A DNA stretch of 64,000 nucleotides from Byssothecium circinans. Its lineage: Eukaryota > Ascomycota > Dothideomycetes > Pleosporales > Massarinaceae. Position numbers and translations under genes: made by a program. Where the stretch lies: NCBI GenBank assembly GCA_010015675.1, contig ML976990.1:331327-395326 (forward strand), read 5' to 3'. The notes under the pieces are model-generated. The model saw nothing but the letters and a program-made list of their open reading frames with translations, was not told the DNA's origin and made no database searches. How positions within the stretch are numbered: position 1 is the first letter of the stretch; each line of letters begins with the position of its first letter. Positions 35,501 through 45,122 of the stretch are shown one piece after another.

Positions 35501-37564
35501 AGATTGTACTGAAGAAACAATGCCGCTCACACGAGAAGGAAGCTGAGTTGCCTCCGACTGCACGGAAGAGACAACGCCGCTCACGCGGGATGGAAGTCCA
35601 GACGCCTCCGATTGTGCCGAAGAGATAACGCCGCTGACACGGGAAGGCAGTCCAGAAGCCTCCGATTGTACCGAAGAGACAACGCCGCTGACACGGGAAG
35701 GAAGCTGAGACACCTCCGACTTCACTGAAGAGACAACGCTGCTCACACGGGATGGGAGCTGGGTAACTTCCGATATCCCAGAGGAGAGGGCACTGCTAAT
35801 ACCGCCAAGAATGCCAGTAGGAAGCGGGATCCCGCTCGAAGGGGCTGCAGTGGTTCGTGAGAAACCAGCGCTGGACTGTTCAAGTCGAGTAGAGCTAGCA
35901 GATACGGATGCTCTATCAGATGCTGAGCCAGAAGGTATCGCGCTCGAAGCCGGCCTCTCCTCTGAAGTCGTTGGCAGAGGCCTACCAGTGGATGAAGCTG
36001 CGTGTGATGCGGATGAAGCCCCCTCTGTGGATGCGGATGTTGGCTGCACGGTAGATCGGCTGGCGGAAGATGATTGAGAGTGTTGCTGCGAGCTCGAGGC
36101 CTGCGAAGTTGGCTGGGCAGATGAGCGAGTGGCTGAGGATGGCCCAGAGTGTTGCTGCGAGCGCGAAGCTTGAGATGTCGGCTGTACAGATGGTTGGATC
36201 GCCGAGGATTGAGATCGTTGCTGCGAGCTCGGAGCCTGCGAGATTGACGAAGGTTGTGCGCTCGAGACGCTCCTAGATGTTGGTATGGCGCTCGAAGACG
36301 CCTGGGACTGAGCCTTAGACTCTTGTGCAGAAGTCGCCGAGACCTTCTCAGATGCCGCCTGAGATGATTGTCCGAATCCACGGTTGCGGCCATTGGGGAC
36401 CTCCGATGCCGCTGAAGTTACTGCAGATGTCGCAGAATTGCTGGCGCTCGATCGCTGGGTGGTAGCCACCGAGGTACTGGCCGGAACTTGGGTCGTCGCA
36501 GAGGAAGAGACGATGGGAGCAGCGCTGCTGTTGGGCTTTTGGGACGTTTCCACCGAGGAGCTGACTGTGGCTTCCGAAGAACGAGCGGAAGAGGACTGAA
36601 CAGCTGAAGAAACGCTGCTTGGCTTTATCTGACCTGACGAGACAGCAGAAGAGATACTTACCACAGGAGCGGAAGAAGCTGCTGAAGAGGGTCTCGCACT
36701 AGAAACTGGAATTGTCGAAGAATGCACGACGGAGGTTGCTGATGTCGATACAATAACGCTGCTGCTCGGCTTAGTTTGGACCGATGAGACGATTGAAGAG
36801 CTGGACACGGCAACGCTAGATTGAGCTGTCGAAGAAGGATTCAAGCTTGATAGCTGAGTAGAGGATGGGTGAACAGCAGAAGGTGCTGATGTCGGTGCTG
36901 CGACGCTGCTGCTCGGTTTCGCGGCCGAGGACGAGATCGACGGTGCTGCTGCAGACGACAACGGTTTGGACTGACTCACGACCGCTGATGTCGAGGCAAT
37001 GGTTGGTGCTACAGTAGCAGCCGTAGTAGGCTTCTGTTGCGAGGAGACCGCAGTGGTGGTCGGCTTTTGCTGTGATGAGATGGCGGTCGTTGGTGCAACG
37101 GCCACCGATGTTGGTTTTTGCTGTGAAGATACGACCGCCACACTTGTCGTCGGCTTCTGTTGTGATACAATTGCTGTTGTTGGGGCGGCAGCCGCAGTTG
37201 TAGGCTTTGGCTGTGATGGTACTACTGCAGCAGCAGACGAGGCCGGCTTTTGAGCCGCAGTCGTTGGCGCTGCGGCAGCTGTGGTTGGCTTCACTTCAAC
37301 CACGGCCGATGGCTTCGCCACTGTTGGTGCTCCATTTCCTGCTCCTCCCGCCGCACTCGAGCCTGCCCTCCTCTCCACCTGAAGATGTTTCCTTGGTGCG
37401 TATCGTTCTTCCCTCCTGCCTACTACCTCCCCTGGCATTCGATTAGCAAAAGAAGGAGTCAAAGAACTAAGAGAGTAAAATATACCTCGACCGCGAAAAG
37501 CTGCATTAGTTGGAGTTACGAGTAACGCCGTGTAGGAAAGGACGACAATGCCTTTGAACCACAT
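32507..37564 (-). CDS. Large Ser/Thr-rich single-pass membrane mucin
   Basis: One long frame of 1685 residues from the ATG at 37564, chosen because it opens a clean signal peptide (MWFKGIVVLSYTALLV, cleavage near PTNA). About 1150 residues of Ser/Thr/Ala/Pro/Val-rich extracellular sequence follow, with KPTTAA repeats, SSxxQPTSQ repeats, nine 18-residue LPSRVSSVVSSVQSE-type repeats and SSGVPAP repeats. One transmembrane helix (TAAIAVGGTASILIALVAAL, encoded around 33870-33950) leads to a long cytosolic tail rich in Pro, Ser and Asp (DPFSDPD, DPFADPF, SPSPGG) that ends LIGQQF. This is the layout of signalling mucins and wall-stress sensors (Msb2, Wsc/Mid2 class), but no specific domain of those is visible. 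A 54-nt in-frame stretch after AAFRGR has intron signals (GTATAT ... GCTAATC ... CCAG), so the protein may be 1667 residues. Confidence 0.85.
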   Translation of the reverse strand: MWFKGIVVLSYTALLVTPTNAAFRGRGIFYSLSSLTPSFANRMPGEVVGRREERYAPRKHLQVERRAGSSAAGGAGNGAPTVAKPSAVVEVKPTTAAAAPTTAAQKPASSAAAVVPSQPKPTTAAAAPTTAIVSQQKPTTSVAVVSSQQKPTSVAVAPTTAISSQQKPTTTAVSSQQKPTTAATVAPTIASTSAVVSQSKPLSSAAAPSISSSAAKPSSSVAAPTSAPSAVHPSSTQLSSLNPSSTAQSSVAVSSSSIVSSVQTKPSSSVIVSTSATSVVHSSTIPVSSARPSSAASSAPVVSISSAVSSGQIKPSSVSSAVQSSSARSSEATVSSSVETSQKPNSSAAPIVSSSATTQVPASTSVATTQRSSASNSATSAVTSAASEVPNGRNRGFGQSSQAASEKVSATSAQESKAQSQASSSAIPTSRSVSSAQPSSISQAPSSQQRSQSSAIQPSVQPTSQASRSQQHSGPSSATRSSAQPTSQASSSQQHSQSSSASRSTVQPTSASTEGASSASHAASSTGRPLPTTSEERPASSAIPSGSASDRASVSASSTRLEQSSAGFSRTTAAPSSGIPLPTGILGGISSALSSGISEVTQLPSRVSSVVSSVKSEVSQLPSRVSGVVSSVQSEASGLPSRVSGVISSAQSEASGLPSRVSGVVSSVQSEATQLPSRVSGIVSSVQSEASQLPSRVSSVASSVQSEVSQLPSRVSSAVSSVQSQVSQFPSRVSSVVSSALSQASELPSRVSSVVSQVQSNASQLPSAINSAISSRPSNSGILPTVIPSSAVGSIINSITSAISISGPTGLPTVIPSDGISSAISSIGGGLTSGLPTGIISGIPSNGVSSIVNSVIGGISSGLPSGLPTSLPTTLPAGIPVSETLSSIVSSFVPTSLPSGGLSATGLPSSGIPLPTLTASSDSSAAVVPTAKSSITDLPNFTFANPSAVSAASSTNPSVSAAPSSVVPIQSTGQPSSGAPVPSSGLPSSGVPAPSSGLPSSGVPAASSGQPSTGVPAPSSTIPTPSSGSQVPSNVVPPASSATQVPASETRSSGAAPTIAPVPSAPVNGTSAPAISNSVPTSLGSTGVKVENTAASSSKPVIPTSEIRQGNEPVNPDKTKTSSSGPTGTPTGAAGASTATSGSGTAGSSAQGSSATGKQTSGVAGNGHSSTVPTRRVSSLPAEPLATTTSGAALPVAPPPAPLSKPQTAAIAVGGTASILIALVAALFIARRYHANAANKKHEENGAYPEVAYLYDPPVGGSGNSGDAEKAGGAPAMSEAPGSAPLMSGAASGLARALSKKSLRHSFGYGAIGAASRNPHPRESRYSTGSMPLSDPFSDPDVPMPPMNHAAMEYAAMSQNPFQDPEAAPADHRPLGRDDYTTAIDLDPPTNPAANKYPPMSPYGLAPMRIPTPTLTRDSERYSDPFADPFEHDLLLHVDVKTETPDSLIVLAPPPTPRSPRPGRSTPTAHDHFNPPPPPCNSHFPGRDSSNSQNSVIPSRMAPDGRNTPDLHPSNGRATPDGRISPYGNSGLGMRSPSPGGCASPMSASSSQTNLTQPSPIAKPARAASPPPQAKGWGDIKTDDAVPAPLKIAGHMPRKPMPGPARREPTLAGPGQILLSGGGLPLTIKKKPVGGSGGSGQLEVPKNLYGSPAPTATEFSDDVGVQRKRSGELLFADPHLIGQQF
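34540..34665 (-). repeat. Coding repeat of SSG[VAL]PAPSSGLP type
   Basis: Tandem copies of roughly 30-33 bp coding for (P)SSGVPAPSSGLPSSGVPAA in the ectodomain near the membrane. The phrase GGAAGATGG/GGAGGATGG recurs on the plus strand. Confidence 0.7.
35275..35760 (-). repeat. 54-bp coding minisatellite, nine units
   Basis: Nine tandem 18-codon units of the form LPSRVS-[SG]-V-V-S-S-V-Q-S-E-[AV]-[ST]-[QG] in the mucin ectodomain, with a degenerate tenth (LPSAINSAISS). Units differ by few substitutions, mostly at positions 7, 13-15 and 18, so the array looks recently expanded. Heptad-like spacing of Val/Leu suggests an amphipathic, possibly coiled, stalk. Confidence 0.9.
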
Positions 37565-38422
37565 TGCATTCTCGAATAAATGAGTGACTGAAAAAAAGGC
37601 AGCAAGGCGACGACAAAAACGAGAGAATCTCGAAACCAAATGAAAGGTACCACGATCCTTAAGGGAAGCGCGAGCTGCGAAGCCCGATGGCTTTAGTAGG
37701 TTGGCCCCATGCTGGATTCCATTGCGTCGGGGACGCTTTGGGATGTGTTTCCCTGCTCGCATCGGACAAGGGTGGTCGGGGTTGAGGCTTAGCCCGCACC
37801 TACCAACGCCTCAGTCCGACGATTATTACACGTTGCCTAGAAATAGAATAGACAGCCCAACCGAACGCGCATAACTTTGCGGGACGGAGAGACTACGGTC
37901 CAAATAGTGAAAGTCGGACCTGTACGTCAGAACTTTGACGTCGAATGCGGTCACGTTGGCCAACGAGCGTACAACATGGACGCTGGATGCGACCGCATTC
38001 AGGAACACGCGGCTGTCGACCATGCATGTTTAGCCAATTGATGGCTGGTATGCTGAGAGAAAGCATTACTGGAAACGGCGCGTCAAGCTGGGCAGGTTAC
38101 GAGATAACACTCCTCTTCTGGCGGGCTCCGTCTATGATATATGATTGCATATTACGCCACTGGTTGCCTTTTTTCTATGGTCTCCATCGAGCCCCTTACA
38201 GGTGTAAAGGGTCTTCTCCAGACTTCTGTCAAGGGCTGAGTAGACCATTAGAAGCGTACCCACGAGTGGACCGCTGATCTATTAGTGTTGGGGAATTGCC
38301 ACGCGACAGTCTGCTTAGCCCGGGCAATTCGAACGACGTTGTCCACGGTAAGACACGCCATCCCCCACACTTTCGCGGACTGCTGTTTCATGTTTGCCTG
38401 TCTACCTGGCCTCAGCCTATGA
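37565..38422. other. Mucin promoter and dehydrogenase 3' flank
   Basis: About 860 bp; the frame of the mucin runs on upstream to 37762 without a better start. No other gene seen. Confidence 0.5.
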
Positions 38423-39503
38423 CTACAAAGTAACAGGCGTCGATGTGTTTCCTGTAACAATCTGCGCTAATTGATCGCGAAGGACTTCTTGGACCCATGT
38501 GGGCATCGCGCGAATCGCCGTGACGATACTTGGGCCCAATAGCAGCTGCCCACTTTTTGCAGCTATAATCTGACGAACCACCTTCTCGGCGACATCCTTG
38601 GGATCATGTATAGTAGCTCCGCTGTGCCGTATTCCCTTTTCAATGGGAGCAGTCAGCCGAGTCTTGGTCCAAGTGGGAAACACAATGGAGGTTTTGATCT
38701 CGGGACATTTGTATCGATGCTTGAGCTCTGCGGTGAGGGCTTCATGCAGAGCCATGACGCCGGCTTTGGTTGCAGCATAATCAGCCTGTCCCGCCAGAGT
38801 GACAAAGGACGCCATGCTCGCAATGCCCAAGACGTGACCTTTTTTCTTCACAATCATATCGGGCAGGAATTCCTGAATGGTGTACCATTGGCTAAGGAGG
38901 TTCACACCGATGACAGCCTGCAGATGCTTTGGGGGTGTCTCCAAGATGGTATTGGCACGGCCAATTCCGGCATTGTTGACCAATATGGATGGCGAACCAT
39001 GGTCTGAGCGGAGCGCTTCTCCTGCATGGTGGACTGCATCTGGCGAGGCGACATCGCATACGTAGAATTTAATCGATGCACGCTCCTCTAACGGCTGGGT
39101 CAATGCAAGATACCAAGGCACAGGGGCATTTGAAGGACGCACCTTGGGTGAAGAGGTTGGATAGCGGTTGGATGTCAAAGACAGCCACCTTGACACCATA
39201 AGACAGCAATTTCTTCACGATCATTGCACCGATGCCCCCCGAGCCGCCCGTCACGACGGCAATCTCGTTAGGCCAGTCCCAGGAGCTCTTGTGGTTTTTG
39301 AATAGCCACTTGTTCTCTGCCCAAGCGTTCAGGAGGCTGTTGATTTCACGAACAAGACATAGTGCCAAGAGCCAGTGCAGCACTCGATAGAGGGTTGCTT
39401 GGTGCTGGTCCGAAAGAGGCAGCATCGGGAGTGCAGCCGGGGAAGGGGCAGCCAGGACGGCGAGATAGGCAGCGGCAACCACCAGGCATCGTATGGCTTG
39501 CAT
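38423..39503 (-). CDS. Short-chain dehydrogenase/reductase (RDH10/DHRS-like)
   Basis: NAD(P)-dependent oxidoreductase, probably membrane-bound and acting on lipid or retinol-like alcohols. Two exons on minus, 39143-39503 and 38423-39087, joined as LFTQ|EERASIKFYVCDV; 341 residues. The N-terminus has two hydrophobic stretches (LVVAAAYLAVLAAPSPAALP and LYRVLHWLLALCL), then the Rossmann motif VVTGGSGGIGAMIVKKLL, the acidic VCDV, the NNAG motif VNNAGIGRAN, catalytic Ser in LGIASMAS and Y-x-x-x-K in QADYAATKAG. These are classical SDR residues, all present. A start at 39554 would add 17 residues. The substrate cannot be told from the sequence. Confidence 0.88.
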
Positions 39504-40114
39504 GTCGGCGGCGGGGTGACAGGCAGGTGACAGGTAGGCGACCAGCGATGGCACAGATGGCGGCGAACTAGTGGGTCGTAAAGGGGAGACAATCGAGAGT
39601 GGATGGTTTAGACAGACTCATACACCTAGCTGTGAACCTGATGAGTCGGATTCTCGTGCAGCTCAGGGCTGAACAATTGAAGTGGTGAATGCGATCTGGA
39701 TGCGCTGGCCGGAAATTGACGTCCAAAGGCTGGTGGGATCCTGCAAGGTACGCGGTGGCAGCGTCAGCAAATGCTGGGATGGAAGACGCCTCTCCAGCCA
39801 ATACGAACGGAGGCAGGGCTGGCTATTTGCTGCGGACTTCGCAGAGTCTGGAGAGTGGTGATGACACTGGCGCTGGTGAGATGTTTCGGTGAACATTGAA
39901 GCTTGGTCGTGGGGGCGGCCCGTCCGACGCGATGAAGTCCGAAGGCGGATTATGTAATGCCACCAACTGTGCAATGTGCACATACACTTCGCACTTCGGG
40001 GCAGGTCGCAGCGACGCGGACTTTGCACGACGCCCTGAAGCCACCTCCCCGACATCGACACCCTACCCTCCGCAGAGACAGCTTTCACGTATTGGCGGAG
40101 CCTGACCTTGTCGC
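39504..40114. other. Divergent promoter of the dehydrogenase and MTG2
   Basis: About 610 bp between two divergent start codons. Overlapping frames here are antisense pairs without family support. Confidence 0.5.
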
Positions 40115-41827
40115 ATGCCGCCGGTCCTCACACCCCGGCCCCTTTGCTTTGGCCGCACAGTGACGAGGTTTCTGTGTGCTGCACGTTTCGAAGCTCCATC
40201 TGCATCCGCACCTGCTTCGGAAGCTCGATTCCGCACTCGGAGACTATTGCTATTACGATCGGCAAGATGTAGTTCGACTACTTCTACCGAGCACATGCGC
40301 TCCCCATTTCTGGCTCCAGATACCGATTCGTCCCATCTCGATCCCACGCCCGACAATTACTCGCTGACGCCCTTTGCCGACCGATGCATCCTCACCGCGG
40401 AAGCAGGTGCGGGTGGTCACGGTTGTGTGTCGTTCCTGCGTGAAAAGTACATAGAAGAAGGCCCGGCCAACGGGGGTGATGGGGGCAGTGGGGGCAACAT
40501 CTACATCCAGGCAGTGCGCGGGGAGACGTCACTGCACAAGCTGGCCAGACGGCGCCTAATAAAAGCTGGACGAGGACGCAATGGGCAGGGCAAGATGCGG
40601 GGCGGCGAAAGAGGAGCCGATGTTCTCATCACCGTCCCCGTGGGGACCATTGTGCGGGAGATCCAGCGGCAAGACCCTATTCAGGACGACATTGAGGAAG
40701 AGTGGCACGCCGCACGGTACGGCAAGAAGGAAGAGGGCGAAAAGCACGAATTGGAAGGGACGGGCAGCTACCGCAAAGACAAATGGCTGGTGTTCCCCGG
40801 CATGGTGCCTTCGGAGTTGAATCGGATGACATTCCCCAAGCTGCCGCCACCTCGAAAATCCCACCTCGCAGCCCTCCAACCGCAGGCGCCCATCTGGCTC
40901 GATCTGGACAAGCACATGGAGACGCCCATGTTGCTCGCTGCAGGTTCAATGGGCGGCTTTGGCAACCCTCACTTCGTCCTGCCCAACCAGTCGCGGCCAA
41001 AAATGGCTACGCGTGGTGATCCGGGCATGAAGCTATCACTCCAGCTAGAGCTGAAGATTTTGGCCGATCTAGGCTTGGTCGGTCTTCCAAATGCCGGGAA
41101 GAGCACGCTTTTGAGAGCCCTAAGCAACAGTCGCGCACGCATTGGCAGTTGGGCATTCACTACGCTACAGCCGAATGTCGGAACTGTCGTGTTAGACAAC
41201 CACAAGGGCCGCCCAGTAGTGTGCAAGCGGGGGAATGACGGTCAGCTGCGTGAGAACTTTACCATTGCAGATGTGCCTGGGCTCATTGAAGATGCCCATC
41301 TGGATAAGGGCCTCGGCCTAGGGTTCCTGCGCCATGTAGAACGAGCAGCGGTTCTTGCTTTTGTCATCGACCTCTCCGCTGGCGATCCCATTCAGGCACT
41401 CAAGCTACTTTGGAGAGAAGTCTCCGCGTATGAAACAATGCGTGGCAAAGAGCTGAATGCGGAGACTGAGCGCAGAATGGTCACGTACAGACCGCCTGGC
41501 AGCAGTGCACGTCCAAGCGATTCATCTGACCTCGTGGAGTCATCTGACTGGGAACAGTCTCTAGAACCACTCCCATTCATTCCAACAACACCAATTTCTG
41601 CAAAGCCCTGGTTTGTAGTCGCAACGAAGGCGGACGTGCCAGACACGCAGCAAAACTACGAAGCGCTGCGAGAGTATTTGGAGAACGTGAAGACTGGCGC
41701 GCAGCCGCATCCTAGCAACCTCCAGAATGCTTGGAAGCATAATGTCCAGTCGGTACCCATTAGTGCCATCAAGGCTGAGGGAGTAGAAGTCATTCCCCAG
41801 CTTGTCATGGATCTACTCGAAGAATGA
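40115..41827 (+). CDS. MTG2: Mitochondrial Obg/CgtA GTPase, Mtg2 type
   Basis: GTPase for late assembly of the mitochondrial large ribosomal subunit. Single exon, 570 residues. The leader is rich in Arg/Ser/Ala (FGRTVTRFLCAARFEAPSAS), as for mitochondrial import. The Gly-rich Obg fold follows (AEAGAGGHGCVSFLREKYIE, GPANGGDGGSGGNIYIQ), interrupted by an insert of about 90 charged residues, then GSMGGFGNPHFV. The G domain has G1 GLPNAGKSTLL, switch region SWAFTTLQPNVGTV, G3 ADVPGLIEDAH and G4 ATKADVPD. A short disordered segment precedes G4. All GTP-binding motifs are intact. Confidence 0.94.
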   Translation: MPPVLTPRPLCFGRTVTRFLCAARFEAPSASAPASEARFRTRRLLLLRSARCSSTTSTEHMRSPFLAPDTDSSHLDPTPDNYSLTPFADRCILTAEAGAGGHGCVSFLREKYIEEGPANGGDGGSGGNIYIQAVRGETSLHKLARRRLIKAGRGRNGQGKMRGGERGADVLITVPVGTIVREIQRQDPIQDDIEEEWHAARYGKKEEGEKHELEGTGSYRKDKWLVFPGMVPSELNRMTFPKLPPPRKSHLAALQPQAPIWLDLDKHMETPMLLAAGSMGGFGNPHFVLPNQSRPKMATRGDPGMKLSLQLELKILADLGLVGLPNAGKSTLLRALSNSRARIGSWAFTTLQPNVGTVVLDNHKGRPVVCKRGNDGQLRENFTIADVPGLIEDAHLDKGLGLGFLRHVERAAVLAFVIDLSAGDPIQALKLLWREVSAYETMRGKELNAETERRMVTYRPPGSSARPSDSSDLVESSDWEQSLEPLPFIPTTPISAKPWFVVATKADVPDTQQNYEALREYLENVKTGAQPHPSNLQNAWKHNVQSVPISAIKAEGVEVIPQLVMDLLEE

Positions 41828-43699
41828 TACCCCACTCTGTTATTTTTGTGATCATACTACACATCTCTGCTCCCCGTTCACCGTGTCGACCAGAACCTAC
41901 AACTGCTTTCATTTGAAGATCAGCATGACGTTGAAGTATCCCAACGGCTAGTCCCGCGTTCTACCCAATCGCCGCCCATCACCGATCTAAAATTGTATTC
42001 GCGATTCACAGCCCCCACCCATGACTCGATACTACCCAAAGCCGCTCGGTTCATAAGTAATCGGCCCCAACAGCGAAATACATCAGCGCTTTCGCAATGA
42101 AGTTCAGCCGACGCATCGCTACGGAGATTGCACTTCTCGTAACTGTCATTCCCGCGCGCATTTCCACCATGCAGGTACGCTGCACGCTGACCTTCAAGCG
42201 ACTTACCTCAGCGCTAGCCTGTCACTATACTGCACAGGGATACTAAAGCGTCGACGCATTGCCTTGATTCAGAGTGTAACGATTCGGCTACGTACGTATG
42301 CCACCCCCTGCAAAAGGGAGCTCGCGAGATGGAACCTTTATTGGCTACATACGTAATACATATGTAGGTATTGCTCCGCCTGGGCAGCGGGCACATCAAA
42401 CTCAACGCTTCTCCGCACGTACCTTGGCTCATTCGCCTGAAGCGCTCCGGTCCGCTACCCACGCGCCCTGGCACGACTCAAGCGTCTTCTTCGAATCTTC
42501 GGGAAGACTTACAGTAGTTCAGTGGAGCCTTTCAGGGGTCTCAATGAGTGTTCGCCCCTTTCTACTAAAAGCGATAGCGTGAAGGTCCATACACCTATTC
42601 CAGAGTCGTTTACGCAAAAGATCTGACGCGCTGTCAATAATTAGGGGTGAATCAATGCGGTATGAGGTCCTTTGTCCTTGGGAAGAGAGGGACTTGTGAC
42701 CTTGCCATGTAGTGTTCAAGTACTTGTTTGTGTTATAAATACTATTAGATATAGGTACCTTTACAGTGTCGAGCGTGAGCACAGGCTTTGCACTGCTATG
42801 GAAGCTTCACGATCCATTCCATTGTAGAATGTAGAAAGAGGAGAGAAAGTTATGTGTTCCAAATTGTGCAGTTGTGGGTAATAGCTAAAAGGTTGTTCGG
42901 ATTCACATAGATATGACCGCGCTGTTACCAGTCTATAACTCACAAAAGCCGAATTTGCTCGCAGTCATGAGCGTAGGAAACAGAGCAGCTACTCGGTAAT
43001 ACGGCTCGTCATGAAGCCTTGGATGGCCTGGAGCAAACTCGAATTCATCAAAAAGCATACTGCCTACTCTATGTTCTTCTCTGGGATTTTTTACGGTTCG
43101 AGGCTTTGGCGAGCATGCTCGGATCTTGGAAGAGATTACATGGTTGCAGTAACAGGCAGGGTGAATATTATATTCACGTGACGTTATACACATCCCAGAT
43201 GCCTTGATAAGCCTCATCCACTATCCCAATCTCCAAAAAAATCCAGATGTCAAGAAGTTGTCTCATGGATTATATGCACGAAGTCCAAGATCAGTGGTTC
43301 CATGGACGACGCTCATAATCAAGCAAATGTCTGCACCTGTCGTCGTGGGTAAGTTCTCGTGTGAGTGGACAAAAGACTCCTCAATACCTTTCTCGTTGAT
43401 CACACGAGAAATTTTGTTGAGGATGTATCCGCCATATGACACAATACTGAAGCACAGGTACGCGAGAGCTTACAGAAGAAGTCCTTGAGAGTCCCATTGA
43501 CACTAAATGCCTTCCACAGACCTTGAAGTGATATGTGGATAAAGAAACACAGTATATAGCTTTTTAAGAGCCATGTGAGGCTTTGAGCATCGAAATTGGA
43601 GGAGTTTACTTGACTTGGCGTGGACAAGCGGGCTCCCCGATGTGCTTTTCCCCTGATGACCACAACGATAATGTTCTAGAAATCCGAGACGTCCAGCTA
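41828..43699. other. Gene-poor, partly AT-rich stretch
   Basis: No confident gene. Best fragments are a 28-codon two-exon frame at 42097-42246 (listed separately) and a minus-strand open run around 42930-43480 that reads like part of a membrane protein (CFSIVSYGGYILNKISRVI) but is broken by stops and frame changes. It may be a decayed gene I cannot name. Confidence 0.4.
42097..42246 (+). CDS. Possible 28-residue peptide from two exons
   Basis: ATG at 42097 opens 26 codons (MKFSRRIATEIALLVTVIPA...) ending at a GCAG|GTACGC donor; a TGCACAG acceptor at 42231-42237 adds GGA TAC and a stop. The peptide would have one hydrophobic helix after a basic N-terminus, like tiny subunits of membrane complexes. 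I do not recognise it. It could be chance. Confidence 0.25.
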   Translation: MKFSRRIATEIALLVTVIPARISTMQVRCTLTFKRLTSALACHYTAQGY

Positions 43700-44358
43700 G
43701 AGGACCTCTTTTACCATTCCTCCAACAGCCCTAGGTGCAAATTCCGCCATCCACCGTACGCCCAGTAAGCTCCATAGCTGAGGCACGCATTATAAATCCA
43801 TCTCCATCCATCCAAAGTAAGACTGTGTCTCCAAACGCTTATTCTTTGCCACATGATCACTCGCCACATAATCAACCTCGACACATTTAACCTACGGTTT
43901 ACGACTAGGGCCACTTCCAACCGCCTGTTGTTCTCCGATAACGTCGTCATCGACCAGCAAGAAGACTCGACGCTCTCGCGCATGGCATTCATAGGATGAC
44001 CTCCGACCTCATCGCGGAATGCCTTCTTCAACTAATCAACATCCAAATCTTCGAAGATGTTGGTTTCAGAACGGGTGTCTAAGCGGAAGTGTAACAGTAT
44101 TTGCTGTGCCGCCGGGTCAGCTTTTCGAGCTCCGTCTGCGCCCAAAACCTGCTTCTCAACATCGGTACGTATACTCCTAAAAATAAATTAGCAGTGTTGG
44201 TCAGAGTCGGGTCCGCAAAACGACCCGTAAATGGTAAAGCCCCAGGGTTGGTAGTAGGACGTAAGATCGGTGCCTGCGGGGAGGATCTCATCCTCAGATG
44301 TGCGGAGAAGGCTACGCAAGAACTCCTGTGGATCATGCATGGTAATATTGCAGTCTGA
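43700..44358 (-). pseudogene. Decayed member of a widespread unnamed fungal protein family
   Basis: On minus, MSDCNITMHDPQEF... runs through GTDLTSYYQPWGFTIYGSF, RTDVEKQVLGADGARKADPA, ILLHFRLDTRSETNIFEDL, then in another frame RRVFLLVDDDVIGE, VKCVEVDYVASDHVAKN and QSYFGWMEMDL. The order W-G-[FY]-T-I-Y ... F-R-L-D-x-R-S-[DE] ... V-F-L-[LV]-V-D-[DE] ... Y-F-G-W-[MI]-[EK]-M matches a family I remember as hypothetical proteins common in Pezizomycotina. In-frame stops at 44188-44190, 44032-44034, 43892-43894 and 43790-43792 and a frame change near 43975-43990 break it. Stops at places expected to be Trp (KP*VKC) or Gln (VD*LKK) fit C-to-T changes such as repeat-induced point mutation. Confidence 0.7.
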
Positions 44359-45122
44359 CATTGTTATTAGGTGGCAGGGCAAAGATGGAATAACCACGAA
44401 CGCTTGCCTCTTGGGAATGAGACGGGTACTTCTGTGCGAGCCAGCTGAGGTAGGACAGATAGTCGAGATGGCGTGTTGAGGAAGAGCTGTGAGCAGGCAA
44501 AGAAGTGCTGTATAGTATTTGTGCCTGATGTGAGGTAGACTTAAGCAGTGTAGCGTACACTAGTGGACAGGTTGGATGAATGCTCTCTATGCTCACTGGT
44601 TATGGAATATTAATACTGAAGTCTGCAAATCCTCCCAAAATTTAAAGAACCATGCACAATTAAGACCTTCATGCTCATCTACCTCGCTTTAGTGAGTGCC
44701 TCCAAGGCAAACACTCCGTTCTGGTGGCACAGTTGAGCTTGGTAGAGCACCGGGTTTTACTTAATCTGTGATAGCTCTTGCACTTGCAGCTACTTTGAAA
44801 GCAGATGGGTCATATTGCATTCCAGATTCCACCTAGGCAGATTTGGTAATTGACTATGCCTTCATTTTCTATCTAACAACCATCACTAAAAAAGAAAAAA
44901 AGTCAGAATTTCGTCAAGGGTGACTACAGTGACTTGAATAGAAATCGGAAACCCATCCGGCGGTGAAGTCAACCATATTTTCCGAGACCGACTACGAATC
45001 CAACTACTACGAGCACGCCAATAAGGACGCTTATGAGTATAATAGTGCACAGGAGGAGATGAGAAGGTACCTAGATTATTTCAGGCAGCACTCTATCCGA
45101 ACGGCTACTACCCGAGCCCAGT
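44359..45122. other. Spacer with a possible 3' exon remnant
   Basis: On plus, about 65 open codons end at a TGA at 45137-45139 and read ...FSETDYESNYYEHANKDAYE..., acidic and Tyr-rich, without an ATG. It overlaps the 3' end of the methyltransferase gene. It may be the last exon of a lost gene; I cannot name it. Confidence 0.35.

Noticed and set aside
39896..40105. Short plus and minus frames before MTG2
   Set aside because: Mutually antisense, no conserved motif; best read as the divergent promoter.
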